Below, one piece after another: positions 12,992 to 24,988 of a DNA stretch of 64,000 nt. The stretch is taken from positions 35,252,283-35,316,282 of the forward strand of contig OU612066.1 of NCBI GenBank assembly GCA_914767715.1, in the 5' to 3' direction. The first letter of the stretch is position 1. Every line of letters begins with the position of its first letter. The position numbers and the translations under genes are program-made. The stretch is from Membranipora membranacea. Its lineage: Eukaryota > Bryozoa > Gymnolaemata > Cheilostomatida > Membraniporidae. The notes beneath the pieces were generated by a model. It was not told where the DNA came from and ran no database searches. It saw nothing but the letters and a program-made list of their open reading frames with translations.

Positions 12992-13168
12992 AGAATTATC
13001 AGTGCCTTAAGGCACCGACGCCAAGTTTGCAGGCAGGTCGGAGCACACCTGGGGCGTCAATTGAGCCCAGTAGTCAGTAGACCGCAGCGGGATTTAAACT
13101 AAAGACCCCCAATGCCTGCGCATTCGAGGGCAGGCGCTCTAACCAACTGAGCTACCTCCTACTCCTGT
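12992..13168 (-). mobile_element. tRNA-derived SINE (copy 1)
   Basis: On the minus strand this begins with a tRNA-like head: AGGAGGTAGCTCAGTTGG is an A-box region and GTTTAAATCCCG a slightly decayed B box. A non-tRNA body follows with ACGCCCCAG and CTCCGACCTGCCTGCAAAC, ending near CCTTAAGGCACTGAT. The same head and body occur in the opposite orientation at 54194-54360. Such elements are transcribed by RNA polymerase III and mobilised by a partner LINE (known for the class); the partner is not evident here. Confidence 0.8.
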
Positions 13169-13199
13169 ATTAGGTCTGATTGGGGTGGAGAGAAGGAGA

Positions 13200-14430
13200 G
13201 CCATGGCATTGCCTAACTTATAATAAATGTGGGATATTGCAGAAGATGAAAATTTGATGACCGCATGTGGTTTCAATCACGCAACTCTCGGAGCTATAGG
13301 CAGGCACTCTACAAATTTCGCTATCATGTGATGTGATCGCAGTGTCTTTAATCATTGAACAGATCAAGTCAGCCCAAAAAGTGTTTTATGTTGTCTGAAT
13401 AGAGTCTGGGTAATCATTTGGTCAAATCTTCAGTCAATGTTTCTGCAAAATCTGAAAAAAAACCCATCTGGATAAAACTTCAGTCAGCTTTGCACTGTGA
13501 TACAAACACGAATATGGTTTGATGCATACTCTAAAACTTCTGCTAAGAGAATAAACAAACTTCACTGATGGAAATGAAACTGACTGCCTGTTGTTGTGGG
13601 CTGTATATATTATGTTCTCACCACCTTATTATATTACTCTAGGTGAGATACTGCCGGAAACTTCCACTTGGAGATCAATAACATGATAAGCAATATCAGT
13701 TACTGTCAGAATGTAAGTACAAATAATAATATACGAAACATGTAAATCAAATGAGACGAAACATTGATATTACATATCTATCTCTACTCCCTAATGATCG
13801 ATTAGATTGAAGGGACTGTCAGGTCCTGCAGAATCAATTTATTTGCGTCATTCAATTTCTATTAAAGGCAGTTTTGGTAACAACCATATTCTCTCAATTA
13901 ATTTGGATGTCCTCCTTTTGTAGCCATTATTTGACTTACAACCCACAAAAACTGATCGGAAAGTGATGGAGTAAATGTTAGTAAATGAGAAGCAAACCCA
14001 CCACTTATCAACGCCAAAGAACAGCAAGGTAGATTTTATTCTTTTGTCAATAATGGAATATGAATGTAAAATATACTAGATTTATTAATGAACCGTGGCA
14101 ATAACAAGTATTTGACAATTAATATTATAGTGAGATATTTCTGATTGTTGTTGAATAAGCGAGGCCATAAGTGGCACCTTTTTCATAGGTATTTTTTGCA
14201 TATCCTTTTTTGAACTGCTTTTTATTTTGCCGCATGGATTTTTTTCAAAATAGTTTTTGGGTGTATGAGAACGATATTGTTCTGCAAAACTTAACAACAT
14301 TGCATTACTATCAAGATTACTCACAAAGGAAAAATAAATTATGGATACCGGTGTGATACTATAACAAATATGATAATACAATTCTGAAGGAAGACAGAAA
14401 TCAAACTCTATAACATCTGGAACAGAATTC
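13200..14430. other. Non-coding stretch
   Basis: No coding feature that I can support. A minus-strand frame at 14085-14459 is open but has no recognisable motif or flanking exon. Confidence 0.3.
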
Positions 14431-14439
14431 GAAATTGCG

Positions 14440-14720
14440 TTTGCCAACTCTGCTTCCACTTATTTCAACTTTCCTTTGCTTACTTCCACTTTCATCCATT
14501 TGCCTTCACTCCCTTTCACTTGCCGACGCTCGCTTCGCTACATCCACTTACCTTCACTTACTTCTGCTAACCTTCACTCGCACCAACTTGCATCCGCTTA
14601 CTTCCACTTATTCTTACGAACTTCCACATGCCTCCACTTATTTCGACTTACTCTCACTTACTTTCACATGCCTCCACTTACTTCCTCTTGCCTCCACTTA
14701 CTTCCACTGAACTACCCCCT
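14440..14720 (+). repeat. Pyrimidine-rich minisatellite (CTTCCACTTA-type)
   Basis: About 280 bp of degenerate tandem units of roughly 11-12 bp, with consensus near CTTCCACTTACT. It is almost free of G on the plus strand. All three forward frames stay open for long stretches because the unit has no stop codons, which yields spurious Thr/Leu/His-rich ORFs; I do not count them as genes. A polypyrimidine tract of this length can form triplex (H-DNA) structures, as known for such tracts. Confidence 0.8.
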
Positions 14721-14729
14721 CTCCTGACA

Positions 14730-16240
14730 AATGTACTGGACGTGTTAAGACCTAAGCGCTCCGCATGGTGGCCGGCAGTTTTCGTCCGTTACGAGACACT
14801 CAGACACAGAAAGAACTACAGCAAACATTGTTACCGGAATATAGCCGTCAAAGCCCTCAACTGCGCATTATTCTATAGCCTTTTGTTCTTAAATATTTTC
14901 ATTCTGGTTTTTACATCATTATTCTCATTTTACATCACGTAGTTTTATACACTTCATAATTTTGTGCATTTTTAGACAGAGCTCAAATCTTTTAAACATC
15001 AGGGCGAAAAGTTTTATTAGTCATGCAAACGAATCAATAAAGGTACATACATACACACATGTCCACATTTAAATTTTATACAACAGTTGTTAATTGATTT
15101 TTCTAAAAAGTATTCCACCTGGTCATAGTTGAGGCAGGTGCGGTCAGATCTGTAGTTAGATCTTGTCTTCTGTTGTTTCCCAGACCGATGCATTTGAACT
15201 TGCCAAAAGTGTTATTCTCGATACTTTTTATTGGCAACTATCATTTCAAATTGTAATTTTTTCCAAACAGTGCCAAAAAAATTGAAAAAATTAAAATCAT
15301 CATTATTACTTTTATACAATGACTATGGATCACAAGTAAGGGAGAGATTCATCACTCATTGAGATCTTTCCTTTCAAATATCAAACCCCAATTTGGTTAA
15401 TGATTTTAATGTTACCTCACAACCCCATGTACAGTCAAAGTGAATAGACAAACAGTCTAGTCTTACAAGGATTAATTACATGGATATTGCTGCATCTTGA
15501 GTCGATGGTTTTGTGAACTATGAAGATTATCTTATCCATATTGTGTTTTCTGGATGAAGATACCAGTTCCCACCGCTAGGACATGACATGAGCAATCTGT
15601 GTTGGTATTATAGTCATTGTGTTCTGAAGTTTCCATAAGTTTCACTTTTCAGCTCTATTTTGTTGTAAGGTATTGTGATGTTACTAACCGATTTGATTTA
15701 GCCATGAATTTTTGTTCTGTATTTTCTATTGTTCCTAGTCATTAAAGGTTTAATTTAAACTTTTTGCTTCTTTTGCAGTCATTGTCATTGTTTTAGATCT
15801 TGAAGATTAGAATGTTTTGCTTGTAAAGATTTCAAACTGATCTTCAGCTCCTATGAACCTTATAAAATACAATCCTAGATCGTAGATTGAGATTGAGATT
15901 TTGCCTGGTCTGAGTTTTTTTCTGGAGATTACCAGTGCAAAGCAAATTTATTCAAATTCAATCTCAGTGATTAGTAGTTATAATATCGAAAAATTGATTC
16001 TGAAACGAGGCACAAAAACTTTAAAAAGTTGGACACAAAAAAGCCCATCAAAAATTAGAAATATTCAGAGTTTATTGAACAAAGAAACCGTGGTCAATAA
16101 TTAAAAATCACCATGAACAGCGCATAAGTACTTGATGAAAGGCTAAATAATGGTAAATTTTAATTTGGCACTACGTACATGGTTTTCCCCTTACCTGACG
16201 ATACCAGAGATAGATTAGATTTGTGAGTGAGCTTATGTGT
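14730..16240. other. Non-coding stretch
   Basis: No gene or RNA recognised. A stretch at 15750-15900 has weak similarity in layout to 23720-23820 and 35700-35790 (for example gcctcttttg/cttcttttgcagtc phrases), so an old related repeat may be present. Confidence 0.3.
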
Positions 16241-16246
16241 GTAATA

Positions 16247-16430
16247 GGAGAGGCCATGGTACAATGGATAGGACATGGGTCTATCAATCGATAGGTCCCG
16301 TGTGCAAGTCTCGGCGGATCACAGTGGTGTCAGGAAGGGCATCCTGTGCCACATTAGTTTGAGGCCCATACTGATGCTGGAAGCAAAAAAAAACCGAGCA
16401 ACATCTAGGCTTCTCACACCGGTATCACAG
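16247..16430 (+). mobile_element. tRNA-derived SINE with RTE-like tail
   Basis: The head resembles a tRNA: GCCATGGTACAATGGATAGG gives an A-box region and GTGTGCAAGTCTCG a decayed B box. The body carries GTGTCAGGAAGGGCATCCTG. From memory, that motif is shared by 3' ends of several RTE-type LINEs and the SINEs they mobilise. An A-run follows at 16387-16393. It belongs to a different family from the SINEs at 12992 and 54194. Confidence 0.65.
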
Positions 16431-16710
16431 GGTATCGATAATATAGATGGACTTTTTACAATGAGTGGAACAGAAAAGATAATTACTGGATTTTTTCTGG
16501 TGATATTCAAAGGTGATTTGCATCTGTGATAATTGCGCTTGTAGTTCAATATGTTCTAATCTAGGACATAACATATACTTATATATGTACTTTTTATTGT
16601 CATTCTACAGTCATCTTTAGGAATGTTTTTCATGCAGTGACAGAACAAATAAATTAAACAATCAGGAAAAGTGGAAAGAAATAGAAAAAAAAATACACTA
16701 GTAATAAAAA

Positions 16711-17805
16711 TTAATAAAATTTTAAGTGCTTTGATAGTTGTTGTTTAAAATGAGTAAGTTTGGTTGCTGAGCGTATCTGAATTGGTAAAGATTCAAAAGT
16801 TGTAGTGATTTTTTGTCTTAATAGATCGCTGTAATAATGTAATAGATGTTTGTCTCTAAAAAAAGTTTTAGAGCTAGGTGGAATAAATCCTTCCAAAAGG
16901 AAGTCAGGTGCAATCAAATGCAAAATTTGAAAACCAAAAATACAGGTGAAATGACCAGCAAGGAGAGGAAAAGGAATCAGACCAGGAGATGAATGTAAAT
17001 CTCTTGTATGGATTAGATGATACGGGCTGTGGCTGACACTTGCTATTAAGCGGAAAGCCCTCTTTTGGAGCAAGTATATTCTTTCAAGGATATATTGTGG
17101 TGGTAGGTTTCCATATATGTGGATGCCATATATCAAATGACAAAAGACATGCTGGCAATAAAAGTTAGGAGCTGATTTACTATCTATGAATGCCCTGCAT
17201 TTCTGGAATAATGCCTAACTTCTTTTTTTTGGTGTAAATCTGGTCTACATGATCATCCCATGTCAGTGAGTCATTCAACGTAAAACCAAGGAGGTTGGTT
17301 TTGACATTGCGATTAAGTTTTTTGTTGTTAATTTTTAGATCCAAATCTAGAGATGTGGCTCTATGAGAGGTTTGTACTAGCATATAGTGAGATTTTTATA
17401 TTATGTTTAACAACATCCTATTATTCCTATACCAACTTATTATCAGGTGAAGATCAGCATCACATAAATCATTAAGTGTATCAAAATTGTCAGATTTTGA
17501 CACAAAAACTGTATCATCAGCAGGCAAATGCCTTGGAATGTAATGTGTAGGATAAAAGATCATTGATGTATATGAGGAATAAACTTGGTGCCAGAATTGA
17601 GCCTTGGGGATACCATTGTCTATTAGAAGAATGTTTGAGCTTTTTGCACCTTGTTGTATGGATACAAATTGCCTTCTATCTGATAGGAGAGATTTTATGA
17701 GAGAGTGGAGTTTGCCCGTTAGACTGTACATTGTTTTATTTTCTCAGAAGAATTTTATGGACGACGCAGTCAAAAGCCTTTTTGGAAATCCAAAAACATC
17801 ATAGC
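16711..17805 (-). mobile_element. Non-LTR retrotransposon, RT palm to C-terminus
   Basis: Minus-strand relic. At about 17800-17750 it encodes FLDFQKGFDCVVHKILL, the DFxKAFD box. At 17700-17610 it has SLLSDRRQFVSIQQG. The catalytic box near 17520 reads PADDTVF instead of YADD. The thumb at 17383-17180 has LLGFTLNDSLTWDDHVDQIY, and the C-terminal part at 17136-16711 has ILERIYLLQKRAFRLIA and ends in HFKQQLSKHLKFY. It is fairly long but carries frame changes and the altered catalytic box. CR1/Jockey-like in general character. Confidence 0.85.
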
Positions 17806-17835
17806 AACAATATTACCACATGATCTTGCTGACAT

Positions 17836-17858
17836 CAGGGAGAATGGAATTCTCCCTG
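17836..17858. repeat. Imperfect palindrome CAGGGAGAAT..ATTCTCCCTG
   Basis: Near-palindromic 23 bp related to the perfect palindrome at 4024-4041. It lies just beyond the 5' side of the RT relic at 16711-17805. Confidence 0.65.
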
Positions 17859-18226
17859 CTGACATAAACATCATAACAAGGTGAGTTTATAGTTCATAAT
17901 ATGTACAATTTTGTGAATGTTCTTTACTGTTAGCAGTGTTGGAATGTTTTAGGGGAGTTGTCTTTTCATCATGTTTCGTTTTCTTACCGTAATCACAATA
18001 AGGCCTTTTCTGTTTTTGAGTTTTGATTTGAGATGAGGCAAGGAAGTATAAGATTGATGTGAGAACAACAACATGGTTGATATATTTTACAATCTGGTTT
18101 GGGGTTAAAATAAGACTGATAAGGTACGTAATTTATCTACTTCCGCTTTGACCTTCACCTTACCTTGATCAAATAATGAGAAAGTTAAATATCAACATTG
18201 TAATCCATCCATTTTAAAGCATTATA

Positions 18227-18520
18227 TTGTTACGTGTTGTTGTCCAATGTTATTATTTAAATGTTTTGTTATGTGTGCTTTACATTGTTACATATTTACA
18301 CCATCATTCCAATCATGTCTACAACACACGCTCATCCAACATAAAACTTCATCTCCCCAACTCAACAACCAGTTCTGGGCAACGAAGGGTCTCATATCAA
18401 ATGGCAGCACTGTGGAACAAGCTGCCTGACAACCTTAAATCAGTGAAGAGTCAGGCCGCCTTTAAAACGGCTCTCAAGTACCACCTCTTGGCTTTAAGGT
18501 TTGAACCTTCTTCATCGTAA
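18227..18520 (+). mobile_element. LINE C-terminal tail fragment
   Basis: Plus-strand open frame whose second half has the stereotyped end of a non-LTR ORF2: VYNTRSSNIKLHLPNST, then GQRRVSYQMAALWNKLPDNL and FKTALKYHLL before the stop at 18520. Only the last third of the protein is present. It points the opposite way to the RT fragment at 16711-17805, so it is a separate insertion. Confidence 0.8.
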
Positions 18521-18529
18521 TTTAATTGA

Positions 18530-20040
18530 TTTCTATTGCCGCGTCTCGTATGGCAATTTGGCCTTGCGCCTCGACTAGCTGCGACATTGTCAAAGCTATT
18601 GTGCAGGCCTCATAACCACTTTATTTTTTTAGTTTCCTATGTCTTAAAAAGGGCAACCAAGGTTTCGCAGCAATGCATTAATGGGTAGCAAATAATGTGC
18701 TGGGCAGCATCAGCTTTGTGCATTACGCGATGCAAAACTCAAAGTAGTTGCTGACTCTAAGCTGGGTAACACTTCAGTTTAGGGGAGGTTCCAAGACTTT
18801 GCTGTAATAATTATAGAGCACAGGCTAAATAATAACAGGAACAGGAAACTGCTATGTGGTATTCTCTTTTAGCTGAGTTTGAGTGTCTGATGGAAGAAAT
18901 GTTTCACAAGAATTCTGGCTGAATAATCATCCGAATTATATTTTGTCTTTTTCCCTATGCAGAAGGTGCAATCTGCTATTAATCAATGGCCATCAATGAG
19001 AAGTTGTTTGAAACCTTGGTTGCACTTTAACTGGTTTGGTGAAATAGAAACCAAACCAAATATTGATTGATTTACTTATATTTTGAGGCTTCAATGGGAA
19101 GTAGAGCTTTTTATGCATTTGAGATAATTACAAAAAGGCTCCTTGTGTACACTTATAAATAGACAAAGTCATCACACAATGGGTTAAAACATCATGTGTG
19201 ACCAGTAATATAAATATATCTACTTGATTCGTGACTTCCCCTACTTGTCTAGCTGTTTGCCAAGACGCAGCTCAGGCATGCCTTCATATATTAGTGCGAA
19301 AAACCAACTCGGAGTACACTGTACTACTATTTGGATTACTCTTGCCAAAGGAAAACTGGTTTACCTCAGCGGCAACATTCTTACGAGATAAGATAGCTCT
19401 CCTTTGGGGTAGATTGAGGTTTTATGTCTAGTATAGAAGGAATGATAAGATATAGACTAATTAACAAAGTTTCTCATGATAATATCTGCATGTGAAATTG
19501 AATTATTGAGAGTTACAGTACATCTAAGACCGAGTCTAACTCAGCGTTCCTAAAAACAACAAAAATGGAGCTGCTGGGATAAGAGTACCTGGGACATTTT
19601 TAAATTAGAACTGTCCATAGCTCGTCGTTCACTCATAGCATTGTCACGAACATGCAGATTATATAGAAAGCACAAACAACTATTTTATGCGCTGCTCCTA
19701 TGCAAATGCAAATTTAAAGGCTAGTTGTCGTAAAAACAGATAAATTACCATGGTTAAATGCAGAATTGAATCAGTTGCTACCTTTTAACTAACTAAGTTT
19801 TCAATAGCAGTCTCTATCGTCATTGATTAAACCTTTCTAAATAAATATTTAACCGCAGTTGTTTATGACCATGCCAATCAATTGATATATGAACGGAAAA
19901 TATTTTTGTGAGATTAGGTGAATCATTACAAAAAAAAGATGATATGATATGAAATAATATGTAGAACTGAGTTTTATAACATTTATAGCCTTTAAAATGC
20001 ATTGACAATATCCCGAGAGTTTGATCAGACTGATGGCGTT
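18530..20040. other. Non-coding stretch
   Basis: Presumably begins with the 3' UTR of the LINE tail. Nothing else recognised; all open frames are short and motif-free. Confidence 0.35.
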
Positions 20041-20210
20041 TGTTTTAGGAATCAATCATGTGTGAGATATTCGTCTGCTTTGACTTTATTAGCGGAGAAG
20101 TTGGAAACTGTCTAGACACAATGGATATGGATGGTGTTTTGAAAACCGCGATCACACAAGAGCAGTTTGCGATTGACCGCTTCAAATGATTGCCAATAGC
20201 AGCAATTTTC

Positions 20211-21165
20211 ATGTCGACCTTTTGTCTGACAATAGGCAGTGCAATATTAGAAGGACGCAGCCTCTCACAAACTAAGAAAAGTCTATCTGATGAACTGAAT
20301 GTGTCCGAATATGGATGTCCCACGGAAAATACATTTTGCTATCAGTTAGCCAACTGTACTTTGGACTCATCAAGTTTTGTGAAAATGGGGGATTTTGACA
20401 ATGGTACTATGTTCTCTAACGGCTAACGCTACTGACGCGTTGTTTGTATGGCGGTGGTCGTTTTACTTTTTCTGTGGCATACTTTTACCATTACAAGCCC
20501 TGATGGTTTTCTACATATTGTTTGGGTGTTTGTGCAAGAAAACAAAAAGAGATAGAAGCAGTAGCAGTGCTAATTGCTGTAAAGTTGGGAATTTACTTAT
20601 ACCACTGGTGTTAATTTTTCAGAACATCTTTTTCGAGCTGATGGCATACGGCCAGTTGCGATTTGCAACTGACAATATAGTGAATTGTCTGGTGTTCCTA
20701 AATGAATCCGATGCTGTTTCATTACAGATTGTTTTGTTAGCAACTGCGGTTATTAATTACATTGTATGCATTTCATCCTTACGCACCCAATGCAAAGCTA
20801 TAGCCGATGCTGGTGTGAAAAGTTTCTTGACATTTTTACAGTATCTTTTGTCAGGACTGTCGATGACTCTCCTCGCCATCAACCTCGCTGTTGTAACTCG
20901 TTATGACAGTTATATTGTCTACCTGAGAGGCTTATACGGTCTCGCATTGACTATAATATTGTTATCGTTTGCAAGTTGGCTCATAGCGCCCGTAATGATG
21001 CTTGTTTCGAATGTACTCTGCGGCTGTTGTAAAAAGAAAAAGGAAAAGAAGTCTCAAACTTGCTATCACAAACATGAAATGTTGCGAGAAAAGGATGCAT
21101 ATACTTTGTCAATAAAGGAACTTGCTACTAGAGTATGGAACTTGCATTTGGGGGCATCGCTCTAG
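20211..21165 (+). CDS. Intronless multi-pass membrane protein, frame broken
   Basis: Unrecognised membrane protein. The main frame runs from ATG 20401 to the stop at 21165 (254 residues). It contains hydrophobic segments around FYFFCGILLPLQALMVFYIL, NLLIPLVLIFQNIFFELMAY, IVLLATAVINYIVCISS, LQYLLSGLSMTLLAINLAVV and a double-length YGLALTIILLSFASWLIAPV stretch, so about five or six membrane spans. Basic cysteine-rich loops (CLCKKTKRDR, CGCCKKKKEKK) flank the first and last spans. Just upstream, in the frame one base back, 20211-20426 encodes a segment that fits in front of it: a hydrophobic start, then CPTENTFCYQLANCTLDSS with an N-glycosylation sequon. The two frames overlap at 20401-20426. 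A further in-frame upstream part from ATG 20058 ends at TGA 20187. A pseudogene, a sequencing indel or a true shorter protein are all possible. Confidence 0.5.
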
Positions 21166-21210
21166 AAAATTGTGTATGATGTGATCAAGGAGTTGTCTTT
21201 AACAATTAAA

Positions 21211-21850
21211 TTAAAAACTTTCCTTAGTAATTTCTTGTCTATGGTACATATGCTCGTGTGCAAAACAGGCAGACAATAAATACATAAAGAGGGAAACTAT
21301 ACAACTTTTGAACATCATGAAAGCTAATGGCTTTGAACTTAGATGCAACATTTTTTTAACAACATACATTCTTTGACTTGCTTTGCCAGCTATTCTTTGC
21401 ACATAATCTTCAAATCTCAGGTGTTTCACCCGACAATATTTCGGTGCCATCTCAGACGTACCCCCAGCTGTTTATGCTCAGGGGGTTTTACACCTTTAAA
21501 ATACCACTATGCGACATGCTAATATTAAAACTCAGGTTTCGAATCCTCCCAGGTTGAGAGCCCTGTTTATCCAGGGAATAAAAAAAATTGAAGTGGAGCT
21601 CAGCTCCACTTCAAGAAGGGTGTTTATAACCAATTAGAGCTGAGCTCCACTTACTCACTGTACAAAAATACCACTGGTACAATGAGAATTGTGAATCTTA
21701 TAAAACATCGAAATTAATACACTATAATTCTGAAGGAAAAATACATCTTTTGAAGTCTAGCAGAGTGTTGTTTAGCTTTCTCACATTTTGACTATGTTGT
21801 CAATGTTTTCCTTGAATGTCAGATGCTTGACCAAGGTCACTCTCAAAAAT
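21211..21850 (-). mobile_element. Non-LTR retrotransposon fragments
   Basis: Two RT thumb/C-terminal scraps on the minus strand. 21450-21211 encodes LRFEDYVQRIAGKASQRMYV followed by FMMFKSCIVSLFMYLLS. 21850-21760 encodes VTLVKHLTFKENIDNIVK, the same RT region of another copy. They are separated by inverted-repeat sequence, so two independent old insertions are likely. Confidence 0.65.
21589..21652. repeat. Palindrome TGAAGTGGAGCT-c-AGCTCCACTTCA plus extra half
   Basis: 21589-21613 is a 25-bp perfect inverted repeat around a single central base. A third half-site (agctgagctccactta) follows at 21637-21652. An AT-rich run precedes it. It looks like the termini of a small foldback element; no coding content. 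Confidence 0.7.
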
Positions 21851-21859
21851 TTAGCACTG

Positions 21860-23700
21860 TTTTTTGAGGAGTATTGCATGCATGTGAGTTATAAGTGAAG
21901 AAATACTTTTGGAAAATTTGTTGTACGAGTCTGAAAGCTCACACACCACTAGGATTTCAACACAGAATCCCTACTGAGCGATGTTTGCCTGAGCATATCA
22001 ACACCGACTTTGTTTTTTCAAGTTTCAGAATTGCCACCCTTGTAAAGAGAAGAGATAACTACCAATAAAATGAAATGCCACTGGGAAATGATTTTTCTGT
22101 TTAGGAGCTTTTATTGCTGCATTGGGCTTACTATTTAAAGCAGGCCTGTCACAGACTGGAATTAATTATGAACCTTACGTTGTTTAATACTCTGGTGATG
22201 GACAAATAACAGGGAGGAAAATGGCGATGGTAAAGTGATCTCGATGCGTTGCAAGCAAAGTAGATTTATGCCTAATACAATTATTCCTGGTATCTTGAAT
22301 ATAATTTTTGATTTGGGTGGTTAACATGATTAAGTATCCTATGAAAGTCATGGACTGCATCCATCAGGTCTATAATTGTGTCAGGACAAAGGGATTAATC
22401 TTAAAAGAAACTACTTGACATTTTATTGTTATTCTTGTAGAGAAATGCATCATTTTCCCCGTATTTCTCCTGCAAAACTTGTTAAAACAAAACAATGTAA
22501 AGTGTACTCTGGGTAACTGCTTTTGCAATCTTCCAACTGAAAATGTGAATGGGCAATAATAATAAAACAAGTTCACTAGAGACTCATCAATGGGATTAAT
22601 TTTGACTGGGTTACAGGTTTGAATAGAGCAATTTGCTGATCAAACAGGGGTTCCTGGGTGCGTCTTTGTGCTGAGAGGTGGTATGATAACGACTTTTGGC
22701 CACCTCCTGATGACTTTTTGGGGCGTTGGCTGTCCGTGATTGGTCTGGAGGGATTCGGGCCCGCCCTGGCCTTTGTGTTTCTTGGTCCTGGTAAACCTGG
22801 CAAAATCTATCCTGTTTCAGTGTTCTTTTAGCAGCCGGTTAGAGCTCATCGGTATTCTAAAGTTAATGTAATATCGTAAAGACACTCAAACTGAAATTTT
22901 TATAAACAGATTGAGGAAAAAAGGCAAAAGGTAGGAATTTACAGTTTATCAATTATTTTTGTCTAATTATCTCAACTGCGTCTTGATTACTATTATGAGA
23001 TATACGTCAGCAGTCACAAACATGTACTTAATTAATTTTCTGATTGTGATTTGCTTTACATTTGAGGATTTAAATGGCTGCGTTATGATAACTTCTTTTT
23101 TGGTAATTTAAAAGATTACATTTGACATTTTTCAACCCTGACAAGCAGGTAAACAGTTTACACTGAGATCATGTGACATAATTGTCTCCTACATTTTAGT
23201 TACTATTTTTTCACATGACCCTTTCAGATTTCACGGTAAATTTGGTGGTGTACAGTAGAGAAAGAGGCAAATAATAAAGATATCGATAATGTTATAAATC
23301 GATTACTCAAGCTCTCAAGTATTATCAACAAGTAATCAGTGACAATCTCACGCTTGCGTCCTCAAATCTGTCGACTAGCAAATTTAGCGTGGTTTGTTAA
23401 AATTCTGTTTATGATATTACTGCATTTGCAGTCTGTGGTGCCGAGGACTAGACAGGCCATCTGATGCATATCGAGTTTTCTGGCTTACTATACAGGTCCC
23501 ACATGGAGCCATTGATGTAGCCATAGGTATCATTGTCTTAAAGTACTGTATGATTTAATTTCTCAATTATATGCAATCTTCGGTAATTTGGGGTGGAGGG
23601 TAATCATACTACTTTGAAGCTTCATTCTAATGTAAGGTTTGATGATGTTTCAAACTGCATGTTTTAATTTGCCAAAAATAAATAACTTCTACATTTTCTA
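21860..23700. other. Non-coding stretch
   Basis: No gene recognised. A locally GC-rich patch at 22690-22800 gives a proline/glycine-rich minus-strand ORF, without start context or homology that I can recognise. Confidence 0.3.
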
Positions 23701-24988
23701 TTCATAACCAATGTTTTGAACGCAACTATAGCCTCTTTTGTAGTCATGTAGTTATGTATGTAGTGAATTTGTTGTTATCACTATAAACACAGCTAAAAGA
23801 CTCGTAAAATACAACCCTATATCATAGCTGAACATAAAATTTATTGCGCATTTCATCCTCTGTGATTAAAGTGGATATTGTACAAAATTGATTTATAAAA
23901 CAATGAGCACATGCTGAGAAGAGAAAGTAAAATATAAAAAAAATCATGTCAGATTTATGGCACATGGAAGTCCTGTCATGGATTCGATGGTGAAAGTAGC
24001 AAATATGAGTTATAAGCCAGGGCCTCCACAGGCTTTGCATCTGTGCCGGGAAACTTACTACCATTTAATGCAATCATCCAGTTATCAGCAAGTTAGAAAG
24101 AATGCAACACAGCACCAAAGTCTGATACGTATTTCTAAGAACAGTGGTCTTAGAAAATGATCATTTTAAAATATTGTTTGCATTCATCTGGATAAGATAA
24201 GCTCCAGAAAAAATCTGGTTGATAGAGCCACCTAAAATATACCACTGCTCAGCTAGTTGTGTTGATGAGTAGTCTGAGCCCCCTGACACTTGCTCCCCAC
24301 CCGACGACTCTTCCCCCTCATCCCAGGCGGGGAATAAGATCAGCGCACAGTCAATGATAATGTCGCAGAGGCTCTACAATTCACCAGATGAGCTGTGTAT
24401 GATATAGCGTAGAGCAAGGCTATGATTTCATTGGTTATCTAGTTCATCGTGTGAAACTATCCTTCAATCTAGTCACTGCAAGTAGTGAAAAACCTGTGAT
24501 CTTTACTGCGGCTGGTAAGAATCTTATATATTACTGGTTAAAAAATGAATTGATTCCGCTTTTATGCAATGCAATGTGCTTTCATATGCCAGCCTGAATA
24601 AGGCACGCCAAAACACTATCTACACAATAAACGGACAAAGTCGTCACTTGGGCAGCGAATAATCGATGACCAGGAAGACAATATCAACAGAAATGCTCAA
24701 GTATGTCATGAATATAAAGTAGCATACTTCAATACACTATATATATATATATGTACTGTATTATTCAGATATAGGACTTACCTCATATAATTGATAAGAT
24801 ATAACTATCTATAGCAAAAGTGAGTGTTGTGATGACGTATAATCGGTACCTCTGATAAAATAAGAAAATAAATGATTAAAAACTCGTACTTATTATTCAT
24901 TGAATATAATTTATACACAAAAAAACGACATGCTAGTTATGAACTCACATGATCGTATCTGTAATGGGTATATAAATGTCACTAATAC

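Noticed and set aside
14435-14942. Three overlapping plus-strand ORFs rich in Thr, Leu, His and Ser
   Set aside because: They result from a stop-free degenerate tandem repeat; all three frames are open and none has a motif or splice context.
20045-20323. Minus-strand 92-residue ORF
   Set aside because: Antisense shadow of the membrane-protein ORF, without features of its own.
22576-22803. Minus-strand Pro/Gly-rich ORF (starts MPGLPGPRNTKARAG), collagen-like at first sight
   Set aside because: No Gly-X-Y periodicity beyond the first residues, no neighbouring exon, and it coincides with a local GC-rich patch.
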